Shown: in pieces, positions 8,965 to 16,310 of the stretch
Layout: each line of letters starts with the position of its first letter
How positions within the stretch are numbered: position 1 is the first letter of the stretch
Assembly: GCF_000172555.1 (NCBI RefSeq)
Contig: NZ_ABOX02000005.1
Location: 1 to 64,000 of the forward strand
Length of the DNA stretch: 64,000 nucleotides
From: Pedosphaera parvula Ellin514
Lineage (GTDB): Bacteria > Verrucomicrobiota > Verrucomicrobiia > Limisphaerales > Pedosphaeraceae
Direction: 5' to 3'
Translations under genes and position numbers: made by a program
Notes under the pieces: model-generated
What the model was told of the DNA's origin: nothing
Seen by the model: the letters and a program-made list of their open reading frames with translations, nothing else
The model's database searches: none

Positions 8965-9615
8965 CTACTGAGCTGAGCTGAAGGAGAAGTCGTCGAAGAG
9001 GGTGACGCTGTCGGATTTGGTCCAGACGCCGACCTTGCCGGAATCCTTGATGGAGTCGTCCTGGACGTTGATGACCTGTTGGCCGTTGAAGGAGACGAGG
9101 AAGCGGTTGTCTTGGAAATCGACGCGGAGGGTATGCCATTTGTCGGGCAGGACTTTGACGTCGGCGGTTTTGAATTCTTCACGCTTGCCGCGGATGGTGT
9201 GGAAGATGACGACGCTGTCTTCCTTCGCATTGGCGCGGGCGACGTAGTAATTGTCCTTGTCTTTGCACCGCCAGATGACGCCGCCGGCCTGGTCTTCCTT
9301 GCCGCCCACGAGCTTGAATTTCACTTCGACAAAGCCGTTCTTGATATCGGTGTCCTGCTTGATGCAGATGGGGAATTCGGCTTCACCGGATTGTTTCAGA
9401 ACCTGATGCGGACTGGGTGCGGTGTCATCCTTTTCCACGCTCCATTTGGCGCTGCCGATGCCGGTTTCGGTGCCGAGCCAGTGGGGTGGGAGCTTGCCGG
9501 GTTTGATGTCATCGAAATGGATGGTTTCGGCGTGGGTGGTGAGGGTGAGGGAAAACAAGAGAGCGGACAGCAAGGCCGGGGCGAATAGAATTTGGAGAGT
9601 GCGAAGCGGTTGCAT
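8965..9615 (-). CDS. Secreted DUF1080-like jellyroll (glycan-binding/hydrolase-like) protein
   Basis: A 216-residue exported protein with a signal peptide (1-29, cleavage near THAET) followed by one concanavalin/laminin-G-like beta-sandwich. Diagnostic stretches are GGVIWRCKDKDNYYVARAN, the DKWHTLRVDFQDNRFLVSFNG block and KVGVWTKSDSVTLFDDF, which match the 3-keto-disaccharide hydrolase/DUF1080 type domain abundant in Verrucomicrobiota and Planctomycetota. Likely role is binding or processing of sugars outside the cytoplasm; no catalytic residues can be assigned with confidence. It stands alone on the minus strand. Confidence 0.7.
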   Translation of the reverse strand: MQPLRTLQILFAPALLSALLFSLTLTTHAETIHFDDIKPGKLPPHWLGTETGIGSAKWSVEKDDTAPSPHQVLKQSGEAEFPICIKQDTDIKNGFVEVKFKLVGGKEDQAGGVIWRCKDKDNYYVARANAKEDSVVIFHTIRGKREEFKTADVKVLPDKWHTLRVDFQDNRFLVSFNGQQVINVQDDSIKDSGKVGVWTKSDSVTLFDDFSFSSAQ

Positions 9616-10024
9616 TTGTCAAAAGGAGGAATACCGGAAAATGAGGGTGGTTGCAACCGTGGATAGGAGCGTCCGTCGAAACGAGTGTCGCGGGTCAGAA
9701 CAGCTTGATAACATTGATCTGGTTTCAGATTCACACTCACACCTTATACCAGAGACTGGAATGACGCTCGCCGTTTTCGGAAGTCGAATTGTTTTGGAGA
9801 CTAAGAAGGCAGGTTAACCACTGATGAACCTGAAGAGGCACGAATTGGGATGGGGTGTTCAGGCGGATGGCATTGATGTTGAGCGCGTGGAGAAGGAACT
9901 TTTATGTGGCCACAGATAAAACTCAGATTAAACACGGATGGGAGAAGCAAGCTGTGCTCGATGGTGTGTGCGTGACGGTGACGGGTTGCACGCCAAAATC
10001 GAAGGATGTGATTCCTAAAACGAC
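9616..10024. other. Non-coding spacer with a degenerate short repeat
   Basis: No convincing gene. At 9909-9943 is a second copy of the CACAGAT-N-CTCAGAT-N-ACGGATGGG repeat seen at 6732-6764. A stretch near 9816-9850 (ACCACTGATGAACCTGAAG, GCACGAATTGGGATGG) resembles the same class of text. The open frames across this spacer have no recognisable protein features. Confidence 0.5.
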
Positions 10025-12034
10025 TTATTTCGTGACCGGTTTTGCGGCTTTTGGAGGTTTGCTTACAAATTCAGCCGCGAGTTTCTTCCCCTCGGCAATT
10101 TGTTCAGGAGTAAGGATTGGAACCAAGGCTTGAAGGTTCACTTTGGCACTGCTTTGATTTTGAGCAACGGCGAGGGTGTACCATTTGTAGGCTTCGACCA
10201 GATCTGGAGTCACGCCGTTTCCGGTATCGTAGGCATAGCCCAATGAATTTTGAGCTGCAGCCACACCCTGTTCGGCTGCTTTGCGGAACCATTTCACTGC
10301 TTCGGCTGCGTTCGTAATGCCAAGCGAACCTTTGCTGTAGGCAAGGCCAAGGTTAAATTGAGCAACGGGGTTTCCGTGATCTGCTCCTTTGAGATACCAT
10401 TTTAGAGCCTCCCCGTTATTTTGCGGCACTCCTTTACCTTGTTCATAGAGGAACGCCATACTGCCTTCCGCCTCAGCCAGTCCCTGTTCCGCTGCCTTGC
10501 GCGTCCATCGGGCATCTTCAGCATAATCCTGGGGGACACCCAAACCTTTTGAATACAAAATGCCAAGCCAATACTGGGCTTGAGCGTTGCCACCTTCCGC
10601 GGCCTTAAGAAACCATTTGGCGGCCTCTGTATAGTTTTTATCCTTAATATGGCAATTACCGAGTTGTAGTTGAGCCATTACTTTCCCATGACTTGCGGCC
10701 AGATAAAACCAGTTAGTGGCAACTTTCAGATCTTTGGCAACACCTTCACCGATTAGGTATGCCACTCCGCATTTGTACTGGGCTTCAACGACTCCTTGTT
10801 GCCCGGCCTTTTCAAACCACTTAACCGCCAGAGTAAAGTTTGTTTGAACACCCAGCCCCAGGAGACAACAGGTTCCCAATTGGAATTGCGCCAGGGCATT
10901 TCCGGCTTCAGCTGATTTGTAATACCATTTGACCGCCTCACCGTAATCTACCGGTACACCGCGTCCAAGGGCGTAATCGTCCCCCAATTCCAATTGTGCA
11001 AGGACATGGTTTTGATCGGCCGCCCGTTTGTACCACTGGGCGGATTCGCTTTGGTTTTTGGGAACTCCTTTGCCGCTGAACAGGCAAATGGCATACATGT
11101 ATTGAGCCTCTGCCAATTCTTTTTCAGCAGCCATGCGGTACCACTTTGCGGCTTCGGCTTCATTTTTTTCGACTCCTTCACCACTTGCGTAATTAGATGC
11201 AAGTTGCAGTTGTGCGGATGACTCCCCCTGTTTTGCGGCCTTGCGGAACCAGCGTGAGCCTTCAACGGGATCCTTGGGTACCAGCTTTCCTTTGCAATAA
11301 CAGTCACCTAAAACGCACTGCGCCAGGGCGTAATCATTTTCAGCGGCACGACGAAACCAGTTTATTCCCTCAGAGGGATTATAATGTCCGGAGGTGGGAT
11401 CCACGCAAACAAGGCCCAGATCGAATTGTGACTGGACGGTTCCTTTTTCCGCCGACAAAGTGAGCAGGCGGACGCCTTCGTCCACGTTGGTTGCGACGCC
11501 GAGGCCTGCAACGTAGGCCATGCCGAGGTTGTGCATGGCTGGAACATAATTCTGGTCGACCGCTTTTTGATACCAGCCAATGCTCGCGGCCTGATCCTTT
11601 GCTATGCCGTCGCCGAAGGCATAGGCTCGACCGACAAGATATTGAGCTTCAGGCAGACTTTGTTCAGCGGCCTTGCGATACCAACGCAGGGCTTCAACGT
11701 TGTTGGTGGGGACACCAAAGCCGCGATCGTAGGCCGTTCCTAATTTATACTGAGCCACCCGATCTCCACGGTTGGCTGCAGTCATAAGTGATTTTATTTG
11801 CTTATCCCATTCGCTCGGTTGTCCATGTAATGAATTGATCTGCTTTAGGTCGGTAGATATGGAAAGGTCTTCCAGTTCCTTGAGGGAGGGTCGCGAGGTT
11901 GAATCGGGGATGTTGCCCAACACTGGCGTGCTCAAAGCAAAAAGCAAAATCAGGCCTGAGTGTGGGGCAACTTTTCTAAAGAGCCATTGTCTCCATGTTG
12001 ACTGTCTGATTTCAGTAAAAATTCTGGTAACCAT
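10025..12034 (-). CDS. Secreted Sel1-repeat protein (15 repeats)
   Basis: A 669-residue protein with an N-terminal signal/anchor (hydrophobic segment about residues 28-41) and 15 consecutive Sel1-like (SLR) repeats from roughly residue 83 to 630. Almost all are 36 residues with the pattern AQyxLGxxYxxGxGVxxdxxEAxkWyrkAAeq; the eleventh is a short 32-residue form. A C-terminal tail LVPILTPEQIAEGKKLAAEF is typical of this group. Sel1 proteins are solenoid adaptors that hold protein complexes together, often at the envelope; the partner is unknown. The frame stays open 99 codons further upstream, but that part overlaps a dispersed repeat and lacks a signal peptide, so the internal ATG at 12034 was chosen. 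Confidence 0.85.
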   Translation of the reverse strand: MVTRIFTEIRQSTWRQWLFRKVAPHSGLILLFALSTPVLGNIPDSTSRPSLKELEDLSISTDLKQINSLHGQPSEWDKQIKSLMTAANRGDRVAQYKLGTAYDRGFGVPTNNVEALRWYRKAAEQSLPEAQYLVGRAYAFGDGIAKDQAASIGWYQKAVDQNYVPAMHNLGMAYVAGLGVATNVDEGVRLLTLSAEKGTVQSQFDLGLVCVDPTSGHYNPSEGINWFRRAAENDYALAQCVLGDCYCKGKLVPKDPVEGSRWFRKAAKQGESSAQLQLASNYASGEGVEKNEAEAAKWYRMAAEKELAEAQYMYAICLFSGKGVPKNQSESAQWYKRAADQNHVLAQLELGDDYALGRGVPVDYGEAVKWYYKSAEAGNALAQFQLGTCCLLGLGVQTNFTLAVKWFEKAGQQGVVEAQYKCGVAYLIGEGVAKDLKVATNWFYLAASHGKVMAQLQLGNCHIKDKNYTEAAKWFLKAAEGGNAQAQYWLGILYSKGLGVPQDYAEDARWTRKAAEQGLAEAEGSMAFLYEQGKGVPQNNGEALKWYLKGADHGNPVAQFNLGLAYSKGSLGITNAAEAVKWFRKAAEQGVAAAQNSLGYAYDTGNGVTPDLVEAYKWYTLAVAQNQSSAKVNLQALVPILTPEQIAEGKKLAAEFVSKPPKAAKPVTK

Positions 12035-12189
12035 GTCGTTCGATCGGATCTGGTTTGTCGTTGGGCTTTTGCAAATTGTTTCGATACTTGCCAGGGAGTG
12101 TGCCATCCCGGTTAACCAACTAACGAGTAAAAAGTGGTAAGTGCTGCGGCAATCGCTAAAGCTTTGAAGATTGATGAGGAGGTGTGATT

Positions 12190-12300
12190 GAATTGTTGGC
12201 CGCGTCCGCGGATGGGCTCGATGGGCTGAATAAAGTCGCCGACGGGGTTTGAATTCCGGCGGAGCGTCATTCCACCGATTAATTGATGGCTGGCGCGGTG
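12190..12300. repeat. Dispersed GC-rich repeat, copy A
   Basis: About 110 bases built of GCCGCGTCCGCGGATGGGCT, a GTCGCCGACGGGGTTTGAAT block, TCATTCCACCGATTAATTGA and a terminal TGGCTGGCGCGGT. The same ordered blocks recur at 13250-13391, 16120-16245 and 59210-59325. The element is non-coding but gives open frames with misleading peptides on the minus strand. The core GCGTCCGCGG is nearly palindromic. Confidence 0.75.
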
Positions 12301-12337
12301 TCTTTGCAGCCCCGAGGCATCGACACGTCATATTGAA

Positions 12338-12589
12338 TTAGTAAGCCAGGTGCGGAGCGCCAGCAGCGAGGAAGGAAAGAATGACCAGGATTATTCCGAG
12401 GATTTTGGTTCGCGAATGAATGCTTGTAGAAATTGAAGCGAGGCATAATGCAAGCCCCAGCCACGGGCAGAGATCAATGGTTAATGTATCGTACACGTAA
12501 TGTGTGCGGTAACCATTCGAGCCGCTCCAGAAGACCAAAATCAGAACAATGATATTGGCGATGATCAACGCGCGATAAAATGCGCGCAT
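12338..12589 (-). CDS. Small hypothetical membrane protein
   Basis: An 83-residue protein with three hydrophobic stretches: ALIIANIIVLILVFW near the N-terminus, CPWLGLALCLASI in the middle and ILGIILVILSFLAAG near the C-terminus. I do not recognise a family. The chosen ATG is preceded, 12 bases upstream, by AAGGGG; longer starts at 12622 and 12658 add a polar segment. It lies between two repeat-rich stretches, so it may be a local accessory gene. Coding status rests on the hydrophobic pattern only. Confidence 0.45.
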   Translation of the reverse strand: MRAFYRALIIANIIVLILVFWSGSNGYRTHYVYDTLTIDLCPWLGLALCLASISTSIHSRTKILGIILVILSFLAAGAPHLAY

Positions 12590-12791
12590 GCAGGCAACAT
12601 TCCCCTTTGGTATGAACGGCATTCCTGTCTTATGCCTGTGGGTGTAGTTATATGTCAAACCAAAGCAATGATTGGGGCAGAGAAAGGTAATGGCTAATTG
12701 ATAATGGATAGTGGATCACGGGGAAAGGCGAGTCGGAGTTTGAGATGCTGGGCGGGATACGAGTCGACGGAATTTGGAATCGGATTGAGCC

Positions 12792-13189
12792 ATGTTTAAA
12801 CGGAAACGAATGATTTTAGGGATAGTGGTGGTCCTGTTGCTGGGAGCAATGGGGTATGGATGTTTTTCGCTTCTTCGTCTTCGAAGGTCAAGGTGTTTGG
12901 CAATCTGACAACCAAGGATGTGAAGGAGATTAAGGGTTTGGTGCAGCGGCAGATGAGGCGCAGCCGGTTGGAGCATGTGTGGGACATGCTTTGGGGTGGA
13001 GATTTCAAAGCGATACCTCAACGGTTTCGACTTGACGGAGTATTGGAGATAGAGCGTGTGGAAGCTTGCCCGAATGGGAAGGTTTTGGTTTCTGTGAGTA
13101 TGCCGCCCTGGATCGATGCTGGTTACACATATGCGCTGAACCGTACCAATGGTTGGCGGATTGTGGAGCGGAGAGAGCATTGGCCTTGA
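12792..13189 (+). pseudogene. Frameshifted small lipoprotein/membrane-anchored protein
   Basis: From ATG 12792 a Lys/Arg-rich start and a strong hydrophobic helix (MILGIVVVLLLGAMGYGC) are read, but this frame stops soon after. The body of about 105 residues (KVFGNLTTKDVKEIKGLVQ through GWRIVERREHW) lies in a second frame that opens at 12860. The frames switch at a run of five T (12863-12867); one extra T would fuse them cleanly into a protein of about 132 residues with a lipobox-like GYGC. Either a real single-base loss, a sequencing error or a phase-variable tract explains this. The body shares its general layout (anchor plus C-terminal WRIVERRE-like strand) with the protein at 13681. Confidence 0.6.
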
Positions 13190-13249
13190 GGGGGAGTTTT
13201 TCTGATGGGGCGGCGGAGCAGCCCGCTGAGAGTTGCGGCAGTTTGACGG

Positions 13250-13627
13250 ATTGAACGGCGGACCGCGTCCGCGGGTTGGCTCGATGGGCTGAGTTGAGTC
13301 ACCGACGGGATTAGAATTCCGGGGTCCGGACTGGCACCATTCCACACGGGCATCAGCGTCATTCCACCATTTCAGTGGTTGCTGGCGCAGAAGGTTTTGG
13401 AGTGTTTGGCCGCCTACGCGATTGGCACGATGAATTGGATTATGTCGTGAGGGAGGTCAGGGATCGCGGCGCAACGCGTCCTTACCCCATATTGATTGCT
13501 GGCGCGGTATATGGAGTTGTGGGTCGCGTACGCGATTTAGGCAAGAGAGTGATTATAATCCTTGGCCATGTCAGTGCGGCGCCCAAGGGACTGGATCGCC
13601 CTACCTACGATTGCTGGCGCAGATGGT
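13250..13627. repeat. Dispersed GC-rich repeats, copies B and C in tandem
   Basis: Copy B (13250-13391) repeats the order of copy A, with an extra block of about 30 bases before TCATTCCACC. Copy C (13392-13627) contains CGCCTACGCGATTGGCACGA, a GTGAGGGAGGTCAGGGA block, GATTGCTGGCGCGGTAT, GGGTCGCGTACGCGA and a final GATTGCTGGCGCAGATGGTA. Copy C's first 75 bases match 59107-59182 closely. The stretch extends the apparent open frame of the following gene upstream, but it is not part of it. Confidence 0.7.
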
Positions 13628-13680
13628 ATATCGCTGGTGGAATTCTAAAGAGTTGTTTAAATAGTTGCGTGCAATCTGAG

Positions 13681-14178
13681 ATGAAGAGCCATCTGAAGCG
13701 AGCGGGGATTTATTGCCTGCTGGTGTTGGTGGTTTTCTGGTTGGGGTTTCGGTTGATTTGTGAGTTTTGGCCGGTGCCGGTGTTTGTGGTGAAGGAGCGG
13801 GTGTTGCGGGCTGAGGAGATTACGGCAACCGCCAAGGCTTTTAACATTGATGAGGCGCATGTTTCCAAGACGACGAGGGATGCGACGGCTTGGCGGGATG
13901 CAAAAGAGAAGCCAGTAAGTGCTGGGGATCTGCGGCGGATACGGGCGAAGTTGGCTTGGGGGTGGAGTGGTTATTTGCCCACTAGAATTGGGGTGGTGGA
14001 TTCCAATTCGGTGGAGGTTTTGGCAACGGTTGGCAAGTATTATAAGAAATGTACTGTGGTGAGACGCGAAGGGCGTTGGGTGGTGAGCTCGGAGGCGTCG
14101 GGGATGTATTGCCTGGATAGTAGAAGCATCATGGATCGCGTGGTTGATTGGTTGGGTTCAGTGATGCTGGGGGATTAG
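13681..14178 (+). CDS. Hypothetical membrane-anchored protein
   Basis: A 165-residue protein with one N-terminal hydrophobic helix (IYCLLVLVVFWLGFRLIC) followed by a soluble domain. No family recognised. The C-terminal half contains a strand-rich pattern (SVEVLATVGKYYKKCTVVR, GRWVVSSEASG) reminiscent of small secreted immunity or accessory domains, which is only an impression. The frame opens 102 codons further upstream, but that part is dispersed repeat, so the ATG directly before the hydrophobic helix was taken. The next gene starts 51 bases downstream on the same strand. Confidence 0.55.
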   Translation: MKSHLKRAGIYCLLVLVVFWLGFRLICEFWPVPVFVVKERVLRAEEITATAKAFNIDEAHVSKTTRDATAWRDAKEKPVSAGDLRRIRAKLAWGWSGYLPTRIGVVDSNSVEVLATVGKYYKKCTVVRREGRWVVSSEASGMYCLDSRSIMDRVVDWLGSVMLGD

Positions 14179-14228
14179 AACCACACAATTTGGTCGTTTT
14201 TGAATGGACGAGGATTTATGATTTGCGC

Positions 14229-15131
14229 ATGGCCAAACAGGTTTTTCTGAAGCGATGGATTTTGATCGGGGTGCTGACCATTCTGGCTGCGATTGCGGTT
14301 GGGTATTGGAGGAAGCAGACTTACAAGGGGAAGTTGATTTCAACATGGTTCAAGGAGTGCTATAGTTTGGATGAAGTTGTTAGTGATCGGGCAAGGCAAG
14401 CGGTTTATGATATGGGTGTGCGGAGCGTGCCGGTGATAATGGAGCTGTTGCAAGCCCGTGATTCGCGTTTCAAGCAGCAAACAATTGATTGGACTCAAGA
14501 ACATTTGCCCGTGCGTCTGTGGTTTCGTCGTGACGAGGAGAAACAAAGCAATGGACGCGATGCAATCGGGTTTCTCAATCCAGAAGCGAGGCGGGTGTTG
14601 GCCCCGGAGTTGAATCAAATACTGTATGATACAAATCATTGCAAGATTGCGGCACGTGCCCTGGCTGTTGTTGGAGTGGAAGGCATTCCGCACCTGAATG
14701 TAGCGCTCACCAATGCGGATGAGTCGATTCGCCTTCAGGCTGTTGACGCGTTGGCAAATTATCTATCCTGCACAGGGCGGGTAACGGAAATCGTCGTGCC
14801 GAATTTATGCGCAAATGCGCTGAACACAAATCAAGATTTCATAGTTCAATATTTTGCAGCGTACGCGCTGAGAAATATTAACAAGCGAGCGGACATAACT
14901 GTGCCGACTCTACTCCAGGCGGTTCGTAATTTTAGAAACTATGACCCCGCAACCTCTATGTATATGGCAGAGATCATGGAGGGAGTTGCTCAATTTGGAA
15001 CGAATGCGCGTGTGGCAATTCCGGATTTCGTAAAGGCTCTTGAAGATACAGACTTCAGCATTCGAGGTGAGGCTACCAACTGTCTTAAACGAATTGATCC
15101 GGAAATGGCGGCGAAGATGGGAATACAGTAG
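14229..15131 (+). CDS. Membrane-anchored HEAT-repeat protein
   Basis: A 300-residue protein: N-terminal anchor (ILIGVLTILAAIAVGYW, residues about 11-27) and then a helical HEAT-like solenoid. A YKGKLISTWFKE motif directly follows the anchor; the equivalent YHGRKLSAWMED occurs at the same place in the protein at 58276-59052, so the two are probably paralogues. HEAT-type blocks include RSVPVIMELLQARDSRFKQQ, GIPHLNVALTNADESIRLQA and AIPDFVKALEDTDFSIRGEA. Such repeats scaffold protein complexes; the partner is unknown. The start at 14229 replaces a longer frame beginning inside the preceding gene. Confidence 0.7.
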   Translation: MAKQVFLKRWILIGVLTILAAIAVGYWRKQTYKGKLISTWFKECYSLDEVVSDRARQAVYDMGVRSVPVIMELLQARDSRFKQQTIDWTQEHLPVRLWFRRDEEKQSNGRDAIGFLNPEARRVLAPELNQILYDTNHCKIAARALAVVGVEGIPHLNVALTNADESIRLQAVDALANYLSCTGRVTEIVVPNLCANALNTNQDFIVQYFAAYALRNINKRADITVPTLLQAVRNFRNYDPATSMYMAEIMEGVAQFGTNARVAIPDFVKALEDTDFSIRGEATNCLKRIDPEMAAKMGIQ

Positions 15132-15226
15132 ATGGAGGCACGCGGATTCCCATCGTCCAAATCTTCTCCATTCTTCAGCGCGGTATGATGAGGGAGCATT
15201 TAGTCATTATTTTTCGTCTATTAAAT

Positions 15227-15991
15227 ATGAAACAATTCAAACTGTGCCTTGTCGCGATTTTCCTTGTCATCTCGACAGGCGTTGCCATGGCGCGCGCGGT
15301 TCGGACTTGGACTTATCAAGAGTTGTTGGATAAGGCTGACCTTGTGGCCATCGCAACTCCCACGGCCACTGATGACACCAAGGAGCATATTAATCTGCCG
15401 GGCTTCGATGGCCAGCGGGTCATTGGTGTTGAAACCAAATTTAAGGTCGCTGCGGTCCTGAAGGGGGATAAGGCGCTAAAGGATTTTGTTCTTCACTACT
15501 ACCGGCCCGGGCCCGATGGCATGGTGGTTGATAACGGTCCGACTTTTATCTCTTTTCCCATTTCAAAGAAACCGACAGATCGCACAAGGACCTATATTCT
15601 TTTCCTTCTTCGAGAAGCTGATGGTCGCTATGCGTCAGTCGTCGGCCAGTCGGACCCAGGATTGGGCATCAGGGAACTTGAGGGGGTGTACAGCAGCGCG
15701 GTTGTTGAAACCCAGACTAAGCTGGGTATCGACGTTGGGAACGTTCTTAGGGAGTGCCAGACTATCAAACCCGGGATGACACGTGCGGAGCTTTCCAAGG
15801 TTTTCAGCACAGAAGAGGGTGGTCTTTCGACTGCCAAACATCGGACATATGTTTTTCACGATTGCCCCTACGTGAAGGTGGACGTTGATTTTAATCTTTC
15901 AGACCCGAAGCAGGATGTGCTTGATGAGCGTCCGACGGATACAATTGCCAAGATTTCCAAACCTTATCTCGAGTGGGGTGTTAATGATTGA
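15227..15991 (+). CDS. Secreted hypothetical protein
   Basis: A 254-residue protein with a signal peptide (KLCLVAIFLVISTGVAMA, probable cleavage after residue 22). The mature part begins VRTWTYQELLDKADLVAIA, a pattern found in secreted Verrucomicrobial proteins of unknown function. A CQTIKPGMTRAELSKVF stretch near residues 182-199 resembles a SmpA/OmlA-type KxGMTxxEV motif, which would fit an envelope protein. No catalytic site is visible. The start was moved 42 bases inward, to the ATG just before the signal peptide. Confidence 0.6.
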   Translation: MKQFKLCLVAIFLVISTGVAMARAVRTWTYQELLDKADLVAIATPTATDDTKEHINLPGFDGQRVIGVETKFKVAAVLKGDKALKDFVLHYYRPGPDGMVVDNGPTFISFPISKKPTDRTRTYILFLLREADGRYASVVGQSDPGLGIRELEGVYSSAVVETQTKLGIDVGNVLRECQTIKPGMTRAELSKVFSTEEGGLSTAKHRTYVFHDCPYVKVDVDFNLSDPKQDVLDERPTDTIAKISKPYLEWGVND

Positions 15992-16049
15992 GAAGGGGTA
16001 CGTTTGGTGGATGTCTGAATTTGGGATGCGATGGCCAGCGTATGCGAGT

Positions 16050-16245
16050 TGAGGGAAAGAAAAGTTAGATCCCGCTCACACGGAGATGCTACCCATGAAA
16101 CGATTGATGTTGGCAGGTTTGAGTCGTGGGGCGCGTGCGCGGGTGGGCGGACCGGGTTCGGCAGAATCACAGACGATGTCAGAATTCGAGTCTTTCCAGA
16201 CGGGCACCAGTCTCATTCCACCGATTAATTGATTGCTGGCGAAAT
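16050..16245. repeat. Dispersed repeat, copy D (composite, near full length)
   Basis: About 195 bases that join both block types: GATCCCGCTCACACGGAGAT-GCTAC (16068-16092, one mismatch to the RAYT flank at 61356), then GTGGGGCGCGTGCGCGGGTG, and finally TCATTCCACCGATTAATTGA-TTGCTGGCG. It links the repeat modules around the transposase at 60.7 kb to those at 12-13 kb and 59 kb, which suggests one repeat family. Confidence 0.7.
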
Positions 16246-16310
16246 GAAAAAGGGGGCGGCGTCTCGTGGAGACACCGCCCCGGCCCACCTCCTGGGTCTT
16301 GTTTCCCGCT

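Noticed and set aside
9079-9588. 169-codon plus-strand frame over the DUF1080-like gene
   Set aside because: Shadow; the minus-strand product has a signal peptide and a recognisable fold.
12716-13345. 209-codon minus-strand frame and similar frames over the dispersed repeats
   Set aside because: Peptides such as those containing GGM-L-NSNPVGD are translations of the non-coding repeat and recur wherever the repeat does.
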